Under the pieces are notes generated by a model. The model saw nothing but the letters and a program-made list of their open reading frames with translations. It did no database searches and was not told the origin of the DNA. Shown piece after piece: positions 42,950 to 51,744 of a DNA stretch of 61,238 bases; position 1 is the first letter of the stretch; every line of letters starts with the position of its first letter. The DNA is taken from contig CAMLGZ010000025.1 in assembly GCA_946479745.1 (NCBI GenBank), forward strand, positions 1-61,238. The letters are read 5' to 3'. A program made the translations under genes and the position numbers. This stretch comes from an uncultured Pseudoxanthomonas sp. (lineage in GTDB: Bacteria > Pseudomonadota > Gammaproteobacteria > Xanthomonadales > Xanthomonadaceae).

Positions 42950-43870
42950 ATGAGAATCGTTTTTGCCGGCACGCCGGCCTTTGCCGTCCCCAGCCTTCGC
43001 GCCGCGCATGCGCACGGCGAAGTGATTGCGGCCTACACGCAGCCGGACCGGCCTGCGGGGCGTGGGCGCGGGCTGACGCCTTCCCCGATCAAATTGGAAG
43101 CGATCCAGCGCGGAATCCCGGTGCTGCAGCCGGAAACGCTGAAGCGCAAGGAATCGCAGGAAGCGCTGCGCGCGATGGAGCCCGATCTGCTGGTGGTGGT
43201 CGCCTACGGCCTGATCCTGCCGCGCGCCGTGCTGGAGATCCCGCGCTTCGGCTGCTGGAACGTGCATGCCTCATTGTTGCCGCGCTGGCGCGGTGCCGCG
43301 CCGATCCAGCGGGCCATCGAGGCAGGCGATACCGAAACCGGCGTCTGCCTGATGCAGATGGAAGCGGGTCTGGATACCGGTCCGGTGTTGCTGGCCCAGA
43401 CCACGACCATCGGGCCCGAAGAAACCGGCGGACAACTGCACGACCGCCTTGCCGAAATGGGCGCCGGGGTGTTGGCTGACGGCCTGGCCTTGCGCCGCGC
43501 CGACGTTCTACCGCTGCCTTGGGTGCAACCCGAGCAGGGCGTGACCTACGCGCACAAGCTGGAAAAGCACGAGGCGCGTCTGGACTGGAACCTGCCAGCG
43601 GTGGTCTTGGCGCGCAAAGTGCGCGCTTTCGAACCCTGGCCAGTGGCCGAAGCGCTGGTGGCGGGCGAGCGTCTGCGTATCCGCGGCGCGGTGGCTTTGG
43701 ATCTTCCCCATGCGTTCGCACCGGGTACGCTGCTGGCCGCCGGCAAGCAGGGCCTGGACATCGCCTGCGGAGACGGTGCGTTGCGTCTGCGCGTGATCCA
43801 GCGCGAAGGTGGCAAGGCGATCACCGCCGCCGATTATCTGAACGCGCGTCGCGATCTGGCCACTCTGTGA
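42950..43870 (+). CDS. fmt: Methionyl-tRNA formyltransferase
   Basis: The 306-residue enzyme formylates initiator Met-tRNA using 10-formyl-tetrahydrofolate. The N-terminal formyltransferase fold begins [16 protein letters not shown] and holds the folate-site motif [16 protein letters not shown] (about 107-122) with the catalytic Asn-His-Asp set around WNVHASLLP and GLDTGPVL. The C-terminal tRNA-binding domain starts near 205. Its TGA stop overlaps the GTG start of rsmB (GTGA), so these two are translationally coupled. Confidence 0.97.
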   Translation: MRIVFAGTPAFAVPSLRAAHAHGEVIAAYTQPDRPAGRGRGLTPSPIKLEAIQRGIPVLQPETLKRKESQEALRAMEPDLLVVVAYGLILPRAVLEIPRFGCWNVHASLLPRWRGAAPIQRAIEAGDTETGVCLMQMEAGLDTGPVLLAQTTTIGPEETGGQLHDRLAEMGAGVLADGLALRRADVLPLPWVQPEQGVTYAHKLEKHEARLDWNLPAVVLARKVRAFEPWPVAEALVAGERLRIRGAVALDLPHAFAPGTLLAAGKQGLDIACGDGALRLRVIQREGGKAITAADYLNARRDLATL

Positions 43871-45201
43871 ACGCTTCCTCCAGCGGCGGCTCGTCCGCAA
43901 ACGGCGCTCCGGGCGTCGCCACGCGCGTGCTGGCCGCCAAGGTGCTGGAAGCGGTGATCCATCGCGGCCGCTCCCTGAAAGGCGAGCTGGCCATGGCGTT
44001 GTCGCAACTACCCGATCCGCGCGACCGCGCCTTGCTGGAAGCGATCTGTTTCTCCGCATTGCGCCAACGCGCGCGCTACGACGCCGCCTTGCAACTCTGG
44101 CTGCAGAAACCGTTGGGAGAAAAAGACGGCGACCTGCGCTCGCTGTTGCTGGTGGGTTTCGCCCAGATCGATGCGATGGGCCTGCCGCCGCATGCCGCGC
44201 TGTCGGCTACCGTGGAAGCCACGCGCACGCTGGGCCGGCCGCATCAAGCCGGTATGGTCAACGCGTTGCTGCGGCGCGCGCAACGCGAAGGATTTCCCGA
44301 ATCGGATCCGGCCGCGGCTTGGCCGGCGTGGCTGCGCAAGAAGATCAACCTGGAGTGGGGCGGGCACGCGACGGCTATCTTCGAAGCCAGCGCGCATGCC
44401 GCACCGCTGTGGCTGCGGGTGAACCGCAACAAGGGTACGCGCGACGAATACGCCGCGCGTCTGCAGGAAGCGGGTATCGCTTCTGGCATCGATCCGGACC
44501 TGCCCGATGCGTTGCGCATCGATCTGCCGGTCGCTGTGTCGGCGCTGCCGGGTTTCGCCGGGGGCGATGCTTCGGTGCAGGACGGCTCCGCACAACAGGT
44601 GGCCGATGCGTTGCCGCTCGCCTCCGGAGCGCGCGTGCTGGACGCCTGCGCCGCGCCCGGCGGCAAGGCGGCCCATCTGCTGGAGCGCGACCCCTCCTTG
44701 CGCTTGTTGGCGCTGGACGTCGATCAACGCCGTTTGAACCGGGTGCGGGAAACGCTGGAGCGTATCGGCGCGCACGCCGAATTCCGCGTGGCCGACGCAA
44801 GCGACACGCAAACCTGGTGGAACGGCGAACCATTCGATGCCGTGCTGCTTGACGCGCCGTGTTCGGCGACCGGCATCGTGCGGCGGCAGCCGGATGTGCT
44901 GCTGCATCGCCGGCCGGAAGATCTGTCTTCGCTGGTGGCCTTGCAGGCGCGATTGCTGGATGGATTGTGGAAGACCGTCAAGCCGGGAGGAGTGTTGCTT
45001 TATGCGACCTGTTCGATTCTGAAGGACGAGAACGAGCAGCAGATTTCCCGTTTCGTGGAGCGCACCACCGACGCGCGGCCACAGACGTTGGATGCGCGCT
45101 ACGGGCATGCGGCCGGTCACGGCCGCCAGCGATTGCCGGGTGAGCAGGATATGGACGGTTTTTTCTATGCCTTGTTACGCAAAAAGCACTATCGCGATTA
45201 G
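43867..45201 (+). CDS. rsmB: 16S rRNA (cytosine-967-C5)-methyltransferase RsmB
   Basis: The 444-residue enzyme methylates C967 of 16S rRNA. An N-terminal NusB-like domain (about 15-150) is followed by the SAM-binding domain with [27 protein letters not shown] and [16 protein letters not shown], which holds the first active-site Cys. The catalytic Cys is in LYATCSIL. The GTG start at 43867 overlaps the fmt stop by four bases; the frame continues upstream inside fmt without meaning. Confidence 0.96.
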   Translation: MNASSSGGSSANGAPGVATRVLAAKVLEAVIHRGRSLKGELAMALSQLPDPRDRALLEAICFSALRQRARYDAALQLWLQKPLGEKDGDLRSLLLVGFAQIDAMGLPPHAALSATVEATRTLGRPHQAGMVNALLRRAQREGFPESDPAAAWPAWLRKKINLEWGGHATAIFEASAHAAPLWLRVNRNKGTRDEYAARLQEAGIASGIDPDLPDALRIDLPVAVSALPGFAGGDASVQDGSAQQVADALPLASGARVLDACAAPGGKAAHLLERDPSLRLLALDVDQRRLNRVRETLERIGAHAEFRVADASDTQTWWNGEPFDAVLLDAPCSATGIVRRQPDVLLHRRPEDLSSLVALQARLLDGLWKTVKPGGVLLYATCSILKDENEQQISRFVERTTDARPQTLDARYGHAAGHGRQRLPGEQDMDGFFYALLRKKHYRD

Positions 45202-45349
45202 CCAATAGTGAAAATTCAGTGAGCAGCCACTGCGGCTGAACGTGTCGTTAAGTATTTTGTTTCGCAATTGTGAGACGGAATTGCCCAAGACTTTACGCTT
45301 CGCCCGCTACTATTAAAATGTCCTGACTTCAACGCTGGATCGAGCAAAA

Positions 45350-46621
45350 ATGGCTGTTTCGGGAAAAGGGCTTTACTCGCAACGTCATCTGGAGCGACAG
45401 CGTTTCGCCGCCAGTGCCGCCGGGTTGTCCTTGGTCTGCGCCACTGCATTGATATTCCTACCCAAGGGTTTTGCAGCTTTCGGCGCGCTGTTGGCAGTGA
45501 TGACGCTGCTGGTGCCCGATCTGCTTGCCGACGCATGGACGGACACCGGGCATGTGCTGCGTTCGGTCGCGCTGCTCGCAGTTCTGGTGCTTGGGCTGGC
45601 GATTCTGTCCATGCAGTTTTCCGGACAGGATTGGCGAACGATCGACAACTACGCAAGGTTCCTGCTGGTGCCCTGGTGCGGATTATTGGCGTTCGCACTG
45701 GCTCCTTCGCGCTTGTGGTTATGGGTTGGCGCAATGTTCGGGATCGTTCTGGCCTGCGTTATCGCAATAGGGGAAATGATTTCCGGAGTCGAGCGCGCCG
45801 GCGGCGGAGGCAATCCCATCGTATTCGCCAATGCCGTGCTCGCATTGCTGGTGTTGGTCGTCTATTGCCGTCCGCAAGACAAACGACCGTGGACGCTGCC
45901 GTTGCTGGCCGTCATGCTGGTACTGGGAACCATCGCCATAGTGCTGTCGGGAAGCCGCGGAGTATTGCCGGGCCTGGGTTTGCTGGTGCTGGTCGCCGCG
46001 ATCGGAAGCGGTGGCCGCGGCGCACGGTTCCGCATCGGCGTTTCCCTGGGCGCATTGTTGCTGTTGCTGGTGCTGATGTGCGCAGTGCCGTGGTTGACGG
46101 CGCATATGCGGTTGGAGAATATCCAGACCGATCTGCAGAAATATTCCACTGGCCATGTGGATTCGGCCGTGGGCGCGAGACTGGAATTCCTCTCGCTGGC
46201 CTGGCACGCATTCCTGGACCATCCCTGGACAGGCGTGGGCATAGACCGGTTCGGCACGCTGGTAAGTCAGCTGCCGGAATGCCGCACGCAAGAATTGACC
46301 GTATGCACGCTTCGCCATGCCCATAACGATCTGGCGCAATGGTCTGCCACCCTGGGCATTCCCGGGCTTTTCCTGGTCGTCGCGCTCTATCTGCTTCCCG
46401 CGATCCATTTCCTGAGGATCATCGTCGCCCATCGTCTGACCCTGCCCAAGGGTTCGGCTTGGGCAGGTCTGATGCTGATCGTGGTGTACGTACTTTCCGG
46501 AATCACGCAATCCATGTTCGCGCATGCGCTGACCACAACGCTTTACGCGGTATTGGTGGGTCTGTTGCTCGGCCTGGCGTTGCGCGAGAACCCGCCCGTA
46601 CCCGGCGCGGCATCCGCATGA
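45350..46621 (+). CDS. O-antigen ligase/polymerase family membrane protein
   Basis: A 423-residue inner-membrane protein with about ten to twelve membrane helices and one larger periplasmic loop (about 255-330). The Wzy_C/WaaL-type signature lies there: SGSRGVLPGLGL before the loop, then WHAFLDHPWTGVGIDRFG and the HAHNDLAQWSATLGIPGL motif with its conserved His. Such proteins ligate or polymerise O-antigen on the periplasmic face. It is followed at once by glycosyltransferase genes, consistent with LPS or capsule assembly. Ligase and polymerase cannot be told apart by sequence reading. Confidence 0.88.
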   Translation: MAVSGKGLYSQRHLERQRFAASAAGLSLVCATALIFLPKGFAAFGALLAVMTLLVPDLLADAWTDTGHVLRSVALLAVLVLGLAILSMQFSGQDWRTIDNYARFLLVPWCGLLAFALAPSRLWLWVGAMFGIVLACVIAIGEMISGVERAGGGGNPIVFANAVLALLVLVVYCRPQDKRPWTLPLLAVMLVLGTIAIVLSGSRGVLPGLGLLVLVAAIGSGGRGARFRIGVSLGALLLLLVLMCAVPWLTAHMRLENIQTDLQKYSTGHVDSAVGARLEFLSLAWHAFLDHPWTGVGIDRFGTLVSQLPECRTQELTVCTLRHAHNDLAQWSATLGIPGLFLVVALYLLPAIHFLRIIVAHRLTLPKGSAWAGLMLIVVYVLSGITQSMFAHALTTTLYAVLVGLLLGLALRENPPVPGAASA

Positions 46622-46625
46622 GCGA

Positions 46626-47435
46626 TTATTCGCGCTTGCCCGAAACCGGCTGCCCATGCTGCAGCATCAACAGCATGATCGATTTCTGCCGCACGTAGTT
46701 GGCGCGCACGTAGGCGTAGACGAGTCCCTGCCAACCGTCCAGAAACCCGAGGCGGAAGATATAACCCCGCCAGAACCGCCATGCGGGCGACAGCACCAGT
46801 TTGAGCAACGAAGCCCGCTTGCCGCGGGCATATTCGTGTTCGGCCATCATCCGCGCATAGGTCTGGGTCTTCGCCAACTGCTGTTCGAGCGAGCGGTAAG
46901 GGTAATGAACGACATCGCCTTCCAGCAGCAGGATAGGGCCGTCCACGCTTGCCGCTTCGTGGATCTCGCGATCGCCGCGCCAGCCGCCGCGACGCCGGTC
47001 GAACAAGCGCAACCCGCGATCCGGATAGGCATTGCCGTGGCGCAGGAATTTGCCGAAATACCACGACAGTCTGGCGAACCGGTAGCCCGCCGCGCCGGAG
47101 AAGCCGCCCGTTTGCGCGGCCTGGATCGAGGCCCGCAAGCGGTCGCTGACGCGTTCGTCCGCATCGAGGGTGAGGATCCATTCGTGGCCGGCCTGCGCGG
47201 CGGCGAACGCTTTCTGGCTGCGATAGCCATCGAAGGGCCGCACCAGCACTTTCGCACCGAGTTCTTCAGCCATCGCCGCGGTGCCGTCGGTGGATCCGGA
47301 ATCGACCACGACCACTTCGTCGCAGAACGACACCGAGGCCAGGCAATCGGCGATGCGGTCGGCCTCGTTGAAAGTGATAATGCAGGCCGAAAGCCGAGGC
47401 CGCTCGCCGTGAGCGCTGGTTGGGGACGTATCGAT
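46626..47435 (-). CDS. Family 2 glycosyltransferase (WaaE/KdtX-like), start codon unclear
   Basis: The GT-A glycosyltransferase (about 269 residues from this point) resembles the LPS-core enzymes WaaE/KdtX. Seen are LSACIITFNEADRIADCLASV, VVVDSGSTDGT, the LDADERVS metal site, RLFDRRRGGWRGDREIHEA and a C-terminal YIFRLGFLDGWQGLVYA segment. No ATG, GTG or TTG occurs in frame between TTG 47639 (deep inside the divergent gene) and the conserved fold. The listed 5' end is an ATC at 47435, within the ATCGAT that also holds the start of the gene at 47434. The true start is therefore open: a rare codon, a long overlap or a lost start. Confidence 0.78.
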   Translation of the reverse strand: MDTSPTSAHGERPRLSACIITFNEADRIADCLASVSFCDEVVVVDSGSTDGTAAMAEELGAKVLVRPFDGYRSQKAFAAAQAGHEWILTLDADERVSDRLRASIQAAQTGGFSGAAGYRFARLSWYFGKFLRHGNAYPDRGLRLFDRRRGGWRGDREIHEAASVDGPILLLEGDVVHYPYRSLEQQLAKTQTYARMMAEHEYARGKRASLLKLVLSPAWRFWRGYIFRLGFLDGWQGLVYAYVRANYVRQKSIMLLMLQHGQPVSGKRE

Positions 47436-48489
47436 GGCCGAGTACCTGTTGTTTGCTACCGAGCGGTATGCGCTGCCTATTCTGCAACCTTTGGCGCGTG
47501 CATTGCATGAGTCGGGCCAGTCCGTATCGGCCTGGCTGGAGGGCGCGGCGTCGGCAGGGCGCTGGGAAACGCCCGTGCGCGCGGTTGGCCTGCGCGAAGC
47601 GCTGGCGCTGCGTCCGCGCGCGGTGTTCAGCGCCGCCAATTGGGTGCCGTCCTTCGTGTCCGGCGCCAAAGTGCAGGTGTTCCATGGCTTCAATGTGGAA
47701 AAGCGCGGCGATACGCGGGGTCATTTCCGGGTCAGAGGCATGTTCGACCTGTACTGCACGCAGGGGCCGGCGACCACCGCGCCATTTCGCGCGCTCGCCG
47801 AACGCGAAGGACATTTCGCGGTGGCCGAAACCGGCTGGCCCAAGCTCGACCCCTTGTTCCGCCACGGCGCGCATGAGGACGATGCGTTGAAGCTGCCCAC
47901 CGCGGGCCGCCGCATCGTTCTGTTCGGTTCCACCTTCACCGAGCGGCTGAGCGCCGCGCCGCTGCTGTTCGACGCCATCGCCGCCGAAGTCGCGCGCGGC
48001 AACCGCTACTGGCTGCTGACCCTGCACCCCAAATGCCCACCCGAGTGGTTCGACCGCTACCGCTCCCTGGCAGGTCCCAATGCCGCTTTCGTGGAGACGG
48101 AACAATTGATGGCGGCGCAACGGGTCGCCGATGTGCTGGTGTCGGATACGTCGTCGATCGTTTCCGAGTTCGTGGTGCAGCACAAGCCGGTGGTGACTTT
48201 CCGCAATCGCGCGCCGAAGCCGCACATGATCGACTTCTCGGACAGCGCACTGCTGCCTGAAATGCTGGAACGGGCATTGGCGCCGTCGCCGGAATTGCGT
48301 GCGGAAATCGTGCGCTATGCCGATGCCATTCATCCGTACCGTGATGGACGCTCGGCCGAGCGGGTGATCGCCGCCACCGAGGATTTCATCGATGGCGAAA
48401 TGGGTTCGCTACGCGCCAAACCCCTGGCCGCGCGCCTGCGCAACCTGCAGATCAGACAGCGCTTGGGTTATTGGGGCCCATCGCGCTGA
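47434..48489 (+). CDS. CDP-glycerol glycerophosphotransferase-type protein
   Basis: The 351-residue protein fits the TagB/TagF-like family, with a GT-B fold. The first half has YLLFATERYALPILQPLARALHE and KVQVFHGFNVEKRGDTRGHFR; the second half has TGWPKLDPLF, LFGSTFTERLSAAPLLFDAI, ADVLVSDTSSIVSEFVV and IHPYRDGRSAERVI. Relatives transfer glycerol phosphate or similar groups to polymers such as teichoic acids; in this Gram-negative setting it probably modifies a surface glycan (inference). ATG 47434 has GGGGA seven bases upstream. It starts head-to-head with the GT2 gene. Confidence 0.85.
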   Translation: MAEYLLFATERYALPILQPLARALHESGQSVSAWLEGAASAGRWETPVRAVGLREALALRPRAVFSAANWVPSFVSGAKVQVFHGFNVEKRGDTRGHFRVRGMFDLYCTQGPATTAPFRALAEREGHFAVAETGWPKLDPLFRHGAHEDDALKLPTAGRRIVLFGSTFTERLSAAPLLFDAIAAEVARGNRYWLLTLHPKCPPEWFDRYRSLAGPNAAFVETEQLMAAQRVADVLVSDTSSIVSEFVVQHKPVVTFRNRAPKPHMIDFSDSALLPEMLERALAPSPELRAEIVRYADAIHPYRDGRSAERVIAATEDFIDGEMGSLRAKPLAARLRNLQIRQRLGYWGPSR

Positions 48490-48514
48490 CGGTATCGTGT
48501 GCCGGATGAGTTAG

Positions 48515-49567
48515 TTAGGGCATGTACGAATCCGGATCGCCCGCAATAGCTTCGCGCCATGCCGAAATGACCTGCGTTGCCGAAAGATCGCGCACTTCGC
48601 TCTGATCGCCACGTTCGCCACGCAGCACCAGCACCTTCCCTGGCCCCAGCGGGCGCCATTTTAGCGGCGAGGCATTTCCGAACATCACCACCAACGGACA
48701 AGCCAGCGCGGCGGCGGCGTGCGCCGGGCCGGTGTCCACCGAGACCATGCTGTGCGCGTCCTCGATCAACGCAAGCAAGCGCGGGATGGGCAGTTCGCCG
48801 CCCAGGTTATGCAGGCGCGGGTCGTTGCCGGCGGCAACGCGGATTTCCTCGAGTACCGACTGCTCCTGCGGCGATCCGCACAACAATACCTGCGCGTCGG
48901 GCAGGTCTTGCCAGATCGCGGCGGCCAATGCTGCCCACGATTCCGGCGGCCAGAACTTGGGGTGTTGGCGCGTGGCCACGGTGCCGCGTTTATGGGTGCG
49001 CTTGTTGCCGGGCTGCAGCAGGATCAACGGATCGCGCAGGCCCTTGGCTTGTTTCCATTCGCGGTATTCGCTGCGCGCGGCGTCCCCCAGCGCAAGCGAT
49101 GGCAGCCGGTAAGCCTGCGCATCGACCGCATGGGTCGGAAAGGACGAGACGGGATCGCGCATACCCATGTCCAGCCATCGGTCCGGCCATAGACGGATTG
49201 GCGCACCGGGCGCTTCGTCTTCGACCGGACGCCGCACCATATCTTCTTCGCGTACGCCTCCCCGTCGAAGCAGAGCCAACAGACGCGGATGGTTGTCGCA
49301 CATGTAGACGGGCCCGCGGCCGCGCTGCTTCAACCAGCGCGCGACCTGCCACTGGCTGGGGTTGAGCACGTACGGCGTGTTGCGGCTGGTCAGCAGGTGG
49401 ACTTCAGCGACTGCCGGGTCATCGGCCAGCAGCGCCTCGGTCCACGCGTCGGCGCCGATCACATCGACGGGGGAACCATAGCGAGCGCTGAGCAGATGTA
49501 TCAGGGTGGTGAGCACTACCACGTCGCCGAAAGCGCCGGTTCGCACGATCAGGGGTCGGGCCGTCAT
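48515..49567 (-). CDS. Family 9 glycosyltransferase (heptosyltransferase-like)
   Basis: A 350-residue GT-B enzyme of the ADP-heptose:LPS heptosyltransferase family. It opens LIVRTGAFGDVVVLTTLIHLLS (the nucleotide-loop region) and carries LILLQPGNKRTHKRGTV, DAQVLLCGSPQEQSVLEEI and the donor-site stretch IEDAHSMVSVDTGPAHAAAALACPLVVMFGNASPLKWRPLG. It probably adds a heptose or related sugar in the LPS core, on the cytoplasmic side. It ends 25 bp from the convergent TagF-like gene, within the glycan gene group. Confidence 0.9.
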   Translation of the reverse strand: MTARPLIVRTGAFGDVVVLTTLIHLLSARYGSPVDVIGADAWTEALLADDPAVAEVHLLTSRNTPYVLNPSQWQVARWLKQRGRGPVYMCDNHPRLLALLRRGGVREEDMVRRPVEDEAPGAPIRLWPDRWLDMGMRDPVSSFPTHAVDAQAYRLPSLALGDAARSEYREWKQAKGLRDPLILLQPGNKRTHKRGTVATRQHPKFWPPESWAALAAAIWQDLPDAQVLLCGSPQEQSVLEEIRVAAGNDPRLHNLGGELPIPRLLALIEDAHSMVSVDTGPAHAAAALACPLVVMFGNASPLKWRPLGPGKVLVLRGERGDQSEVRDLSATQVISAWREAIAGDPDSYMP

Positions 49568-49695
49568 CGGGCGTCGCCCTGTGCGTGGATCGCCCGGGCA
49601 GGCGCGCGGCGGCCGCCATCCATGCATTCAGAAGTAAGAGTCATTGGGCTCGGACGAAGGTAGGGAGAATCGATGTGCGGCCGACGCATCGCAGG

Positions 49696-51201
49696 CTACC
49701 AGCGCATTCTACGGCGTGCCAAAGCGTGAGACAGCTGCGAGTAGAGTGCCCTGGCTTCGGCTTCCGGCAGAAAACGAATCTGCAGCGGCGGCGCAAAGCC
49801 GCTGGCGCCTGCGGTGTCCATCCACAGGCTGGCGGTGCCCATGCGCCTGTCCATGGGCGAACGCACCAGACGCAGCGCCTGCAGCTTGTCGATTTCCGCA
49901 AAGCGCCAGTGACGCGACCACCAGCCGCTGCGTACGGCCACCAAGCGTTCGTCCACCGAATAACCGGCACGCCGGGCCTGCTGGATAGACGCATAGATGC
50001 TCCACGGCAGCCATAGCAGCGGCAATAGTCCCCACGCCGCGCGCGCATTGGAAACCAGCACCAGCTCCAGGATGCCGATGAAAACCAGAGTGGGCAGGAA
50101 CAACCGCCACCAGGCAGCCGTCGGCAACGGCGTCCATTCCGATCGCGGCCAATGCGCCTGCGGCAGCAAACGCTGGATCAGCGCGTCGCAGGCCTCAGGT
50201 GTGGCAATGGGCGCCAACTCCTTCAGCGCGCGCTGGTCGTTCTTGCCCTGCTGCTCGGCCACGGCGGTGTCGATGCGCAAGCTGCGGCGTTTCAACATCC
50301 GATGCAGGAAGCCTTCGTGCAATGTCCAGGCCTGGATGCGCCGGCGGGCAACGCTGGTGCGCAGTTTCGAAAGCAGGCCGCGTTCCACCGTGAGCCGGCG
50401 TTGTTCTTCGCTGAGACGAAAGCCGTGGTACTGCACCAACGCCAACAACACCGAGAGCAGGCGCAGCAGCAGCGCCGCCAGCAAAAGCAACGCCGCCGCC
50501 GCAGCGGCCGTGGTGAGCCAGCCGTACTGCAGGTGGCTGGCGTAGCCGAACAACTGACGCGCGAAGCGCTCGAAATAATTGGTGAGCAGTTGATCGGGAA
50601 ATACCTGCCAGGCCGCGCCGAACGCCGCCGCCATCACGATCATGCCGCGGTTGGAGACCAGGCCCAGCCGGATCACTTCGGTGGTCGACAGCGACAGCAG
50701 GTTGTCGGCTTGCACGGCGGGCGCATCGGCGTCCGGCGCCTGGCCGCGATGCTTGATCAGGCTTTCCAGCGCCAGCGCCTGGTCCAGCCGCAGCACGCGC
50801 ATCTGCGCCTCGGGCTTCTGCCCGCCCGCCGATTCCAGCCTGACTTCGGCCACGCCGAACAGGCGGTGCAGCACACTCTGGTGCAGCACTACGTTGTGGA
50901 TGCGCGAATACGGAATCTCGCGCAGGCTGCGGTGCAGCCAGCCATCGCGGATGCTCAATCCATCGCGGCCGATGCGGTAGCGATAAGTGAAGTACTGCAG
51001 TACCGAGATCACCACCAGGACGCCCACGGCGATCAACGGGCCGATGCCGGCCCAGAAACCGCCGGGGCCACCGCCGCCGCCGAACACCAGCAGGGCAGCC
51101 AGCGGAACGATGAACTGCTTGAGCTGCTGCACCAGCACGAACAGCCACGACCAGGGATGCAGCCGGCGTTCGGGGTTTTCTTCGCTGGCTTCGGCCCGCA
51201 T
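49696..51201 (-). CDS. PH-domain (bPH2) membrane protein, YdbT-like
   Basis: The 501-residue membrane protein contains repeated bacterial PH (DUF304) domains between pairs of membrane helices. A first helix pair (about 25-75) is followed by YRIGRDGLSIRDGWLHRSLREIPYSRIHNVVLHQSVLHRLFGVAEVRLES. A second and a third PH-like unit (FRLSEEQRRLTVERGLLSKLR; YSVDERLVAVRSGWWSRHWRFAEIDKLQALRL) follow. Its ATG overlaps the stop of the smaller PH protein gene (TGATG). The YdbS/YdbT pair in Bacillus is linked to resistance to antimicrobial compounds; no function is established here. Confidence 0.88.
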   Translation of the reverse strand: MRAEASEENPERRLHPWSWLFVLVQQLKQFIVPLAALLVFGGGGGPGGFWAGIGPLIAVGVLVVISVLQYFTYRYRIGRDGLSIRDGWLHRSLREIPYSRIHNVVLHQSVLHRLFGVAEVRLESAGGQKPEAQMRVLRLDQALALESLIKHRGQAPDADAPAVQADNLLSLSTTEVIRLGLVSNRGMIVMAAAFGAAWQVFPDQLLTNYFERFARQLFGYASHLQYGWLTTAAAAAALLLLAALLLRLLSVLLALVQYHGFRLSEEQRRLTVERGLLSKLRTSVARRRIQAWTLHEGFLHRMLKRRSLRIDTAVAEQQGKNDQRALKELAPIATPEACDALIQRLLPQAHWPRSEWTPLPTAAWWRLFLPTLVFIGILELVLVSNARAAWGLLPLLWLPWSIYASIQQARRAGYSVDERLVAVRSGWWSRHWRFAEIDKLQALRLVRSPMDRRMGTASLWMDTAGASGFAPPLQIRFLPEAEARALYSQLSHALARRRMRW

Positions 51202-51716
51202 CACAAGGCGTCGTCGTCGTGATCCAACTGACGCGCCAGCCGGTCGCGCAGGCGCTCGGCATCCTCGCCGTCCAGTCCGGAGACCGATACCGCCGCCATC
51301 TTGGTGCCCGCTGTGTGGATCACCAGTGTGGCCAGTTTGAAAGCACGTTCCAGCGGGCCGCGTTTGAGGTCCAGGTGCTGTACCCGCGAAATCGGCACGC
51401 GGCTCTCGATTTGCCACCAGCGTCCGCGCTGCAGGGCGAAACCTTGTTCGTCCAGCTTCCACAGCGTGCGCCGGTGACGTTTGACTCCCAGCCAGGCGCC
51501 GAATGCCGCGCCAACCAGTCCGCCTAGAGGTCCTAGCAGCCACGGGTTGCCGAAATCGGCGAGCCGCGACATGAAAACCGACGCCACCACACAAGGAATG
51601 GCGACTGCGATGGCGTTGCCAAATCCCGCGAGTTTGGCGCCGCGCGGCGGCAGGTGTTGCCAATCGGAATGGACGGTGGGCGGCGGCGAAGGCTGGGTTT
51701 CGTTGGAAGCTTCCAT
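51201..51716 (-). CDS. PH-domain (bPH2) membrane protein, YdbS-like
   Basis: A 171-residue protein with two membrane helices (about 27-48 and 59-80), then one bacterial PH domain: WKLDEQGFALQRGRWWQIESRVPISRVQHLDLKRGPLERAFKLATLVIHTAG. The tail is acidic (DHDDDAL). It is the first of a two-gene unit with the larger YdbT-like gene, joined by a one-base stop/start overlap. The two proteins probably form one complex in the inner membrane (inference from family pairing). Confidence 0.87.
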   Translation of the reverse strand: MEASNETQPSPPPTVHSDWQHLPPRGAKLAGFGNAIAVAIPCVVASVFMSRLADFGNPWLLGPLGGLVGAAFGAWLGVKRHRRTLWKLDEQGFALQRGRWWQIESRVPISRVQHLDLKRGPLERAFKLATLVIHTAGTKMAAVSVSGLDGEDAERLRDRLARQLDHDDDAL

Positions 51717-51744
51717 CAGTGAATGTCCATCAAGCGAATGTCCA

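Noticed and set aside
49696..51663. 655-codon version of the YdbT-like gene
   Set aside because: The first 154 codons run in another frame over the YdbS-like gene; the ATG at 51201 overlapping the upstream stop is the natural start.
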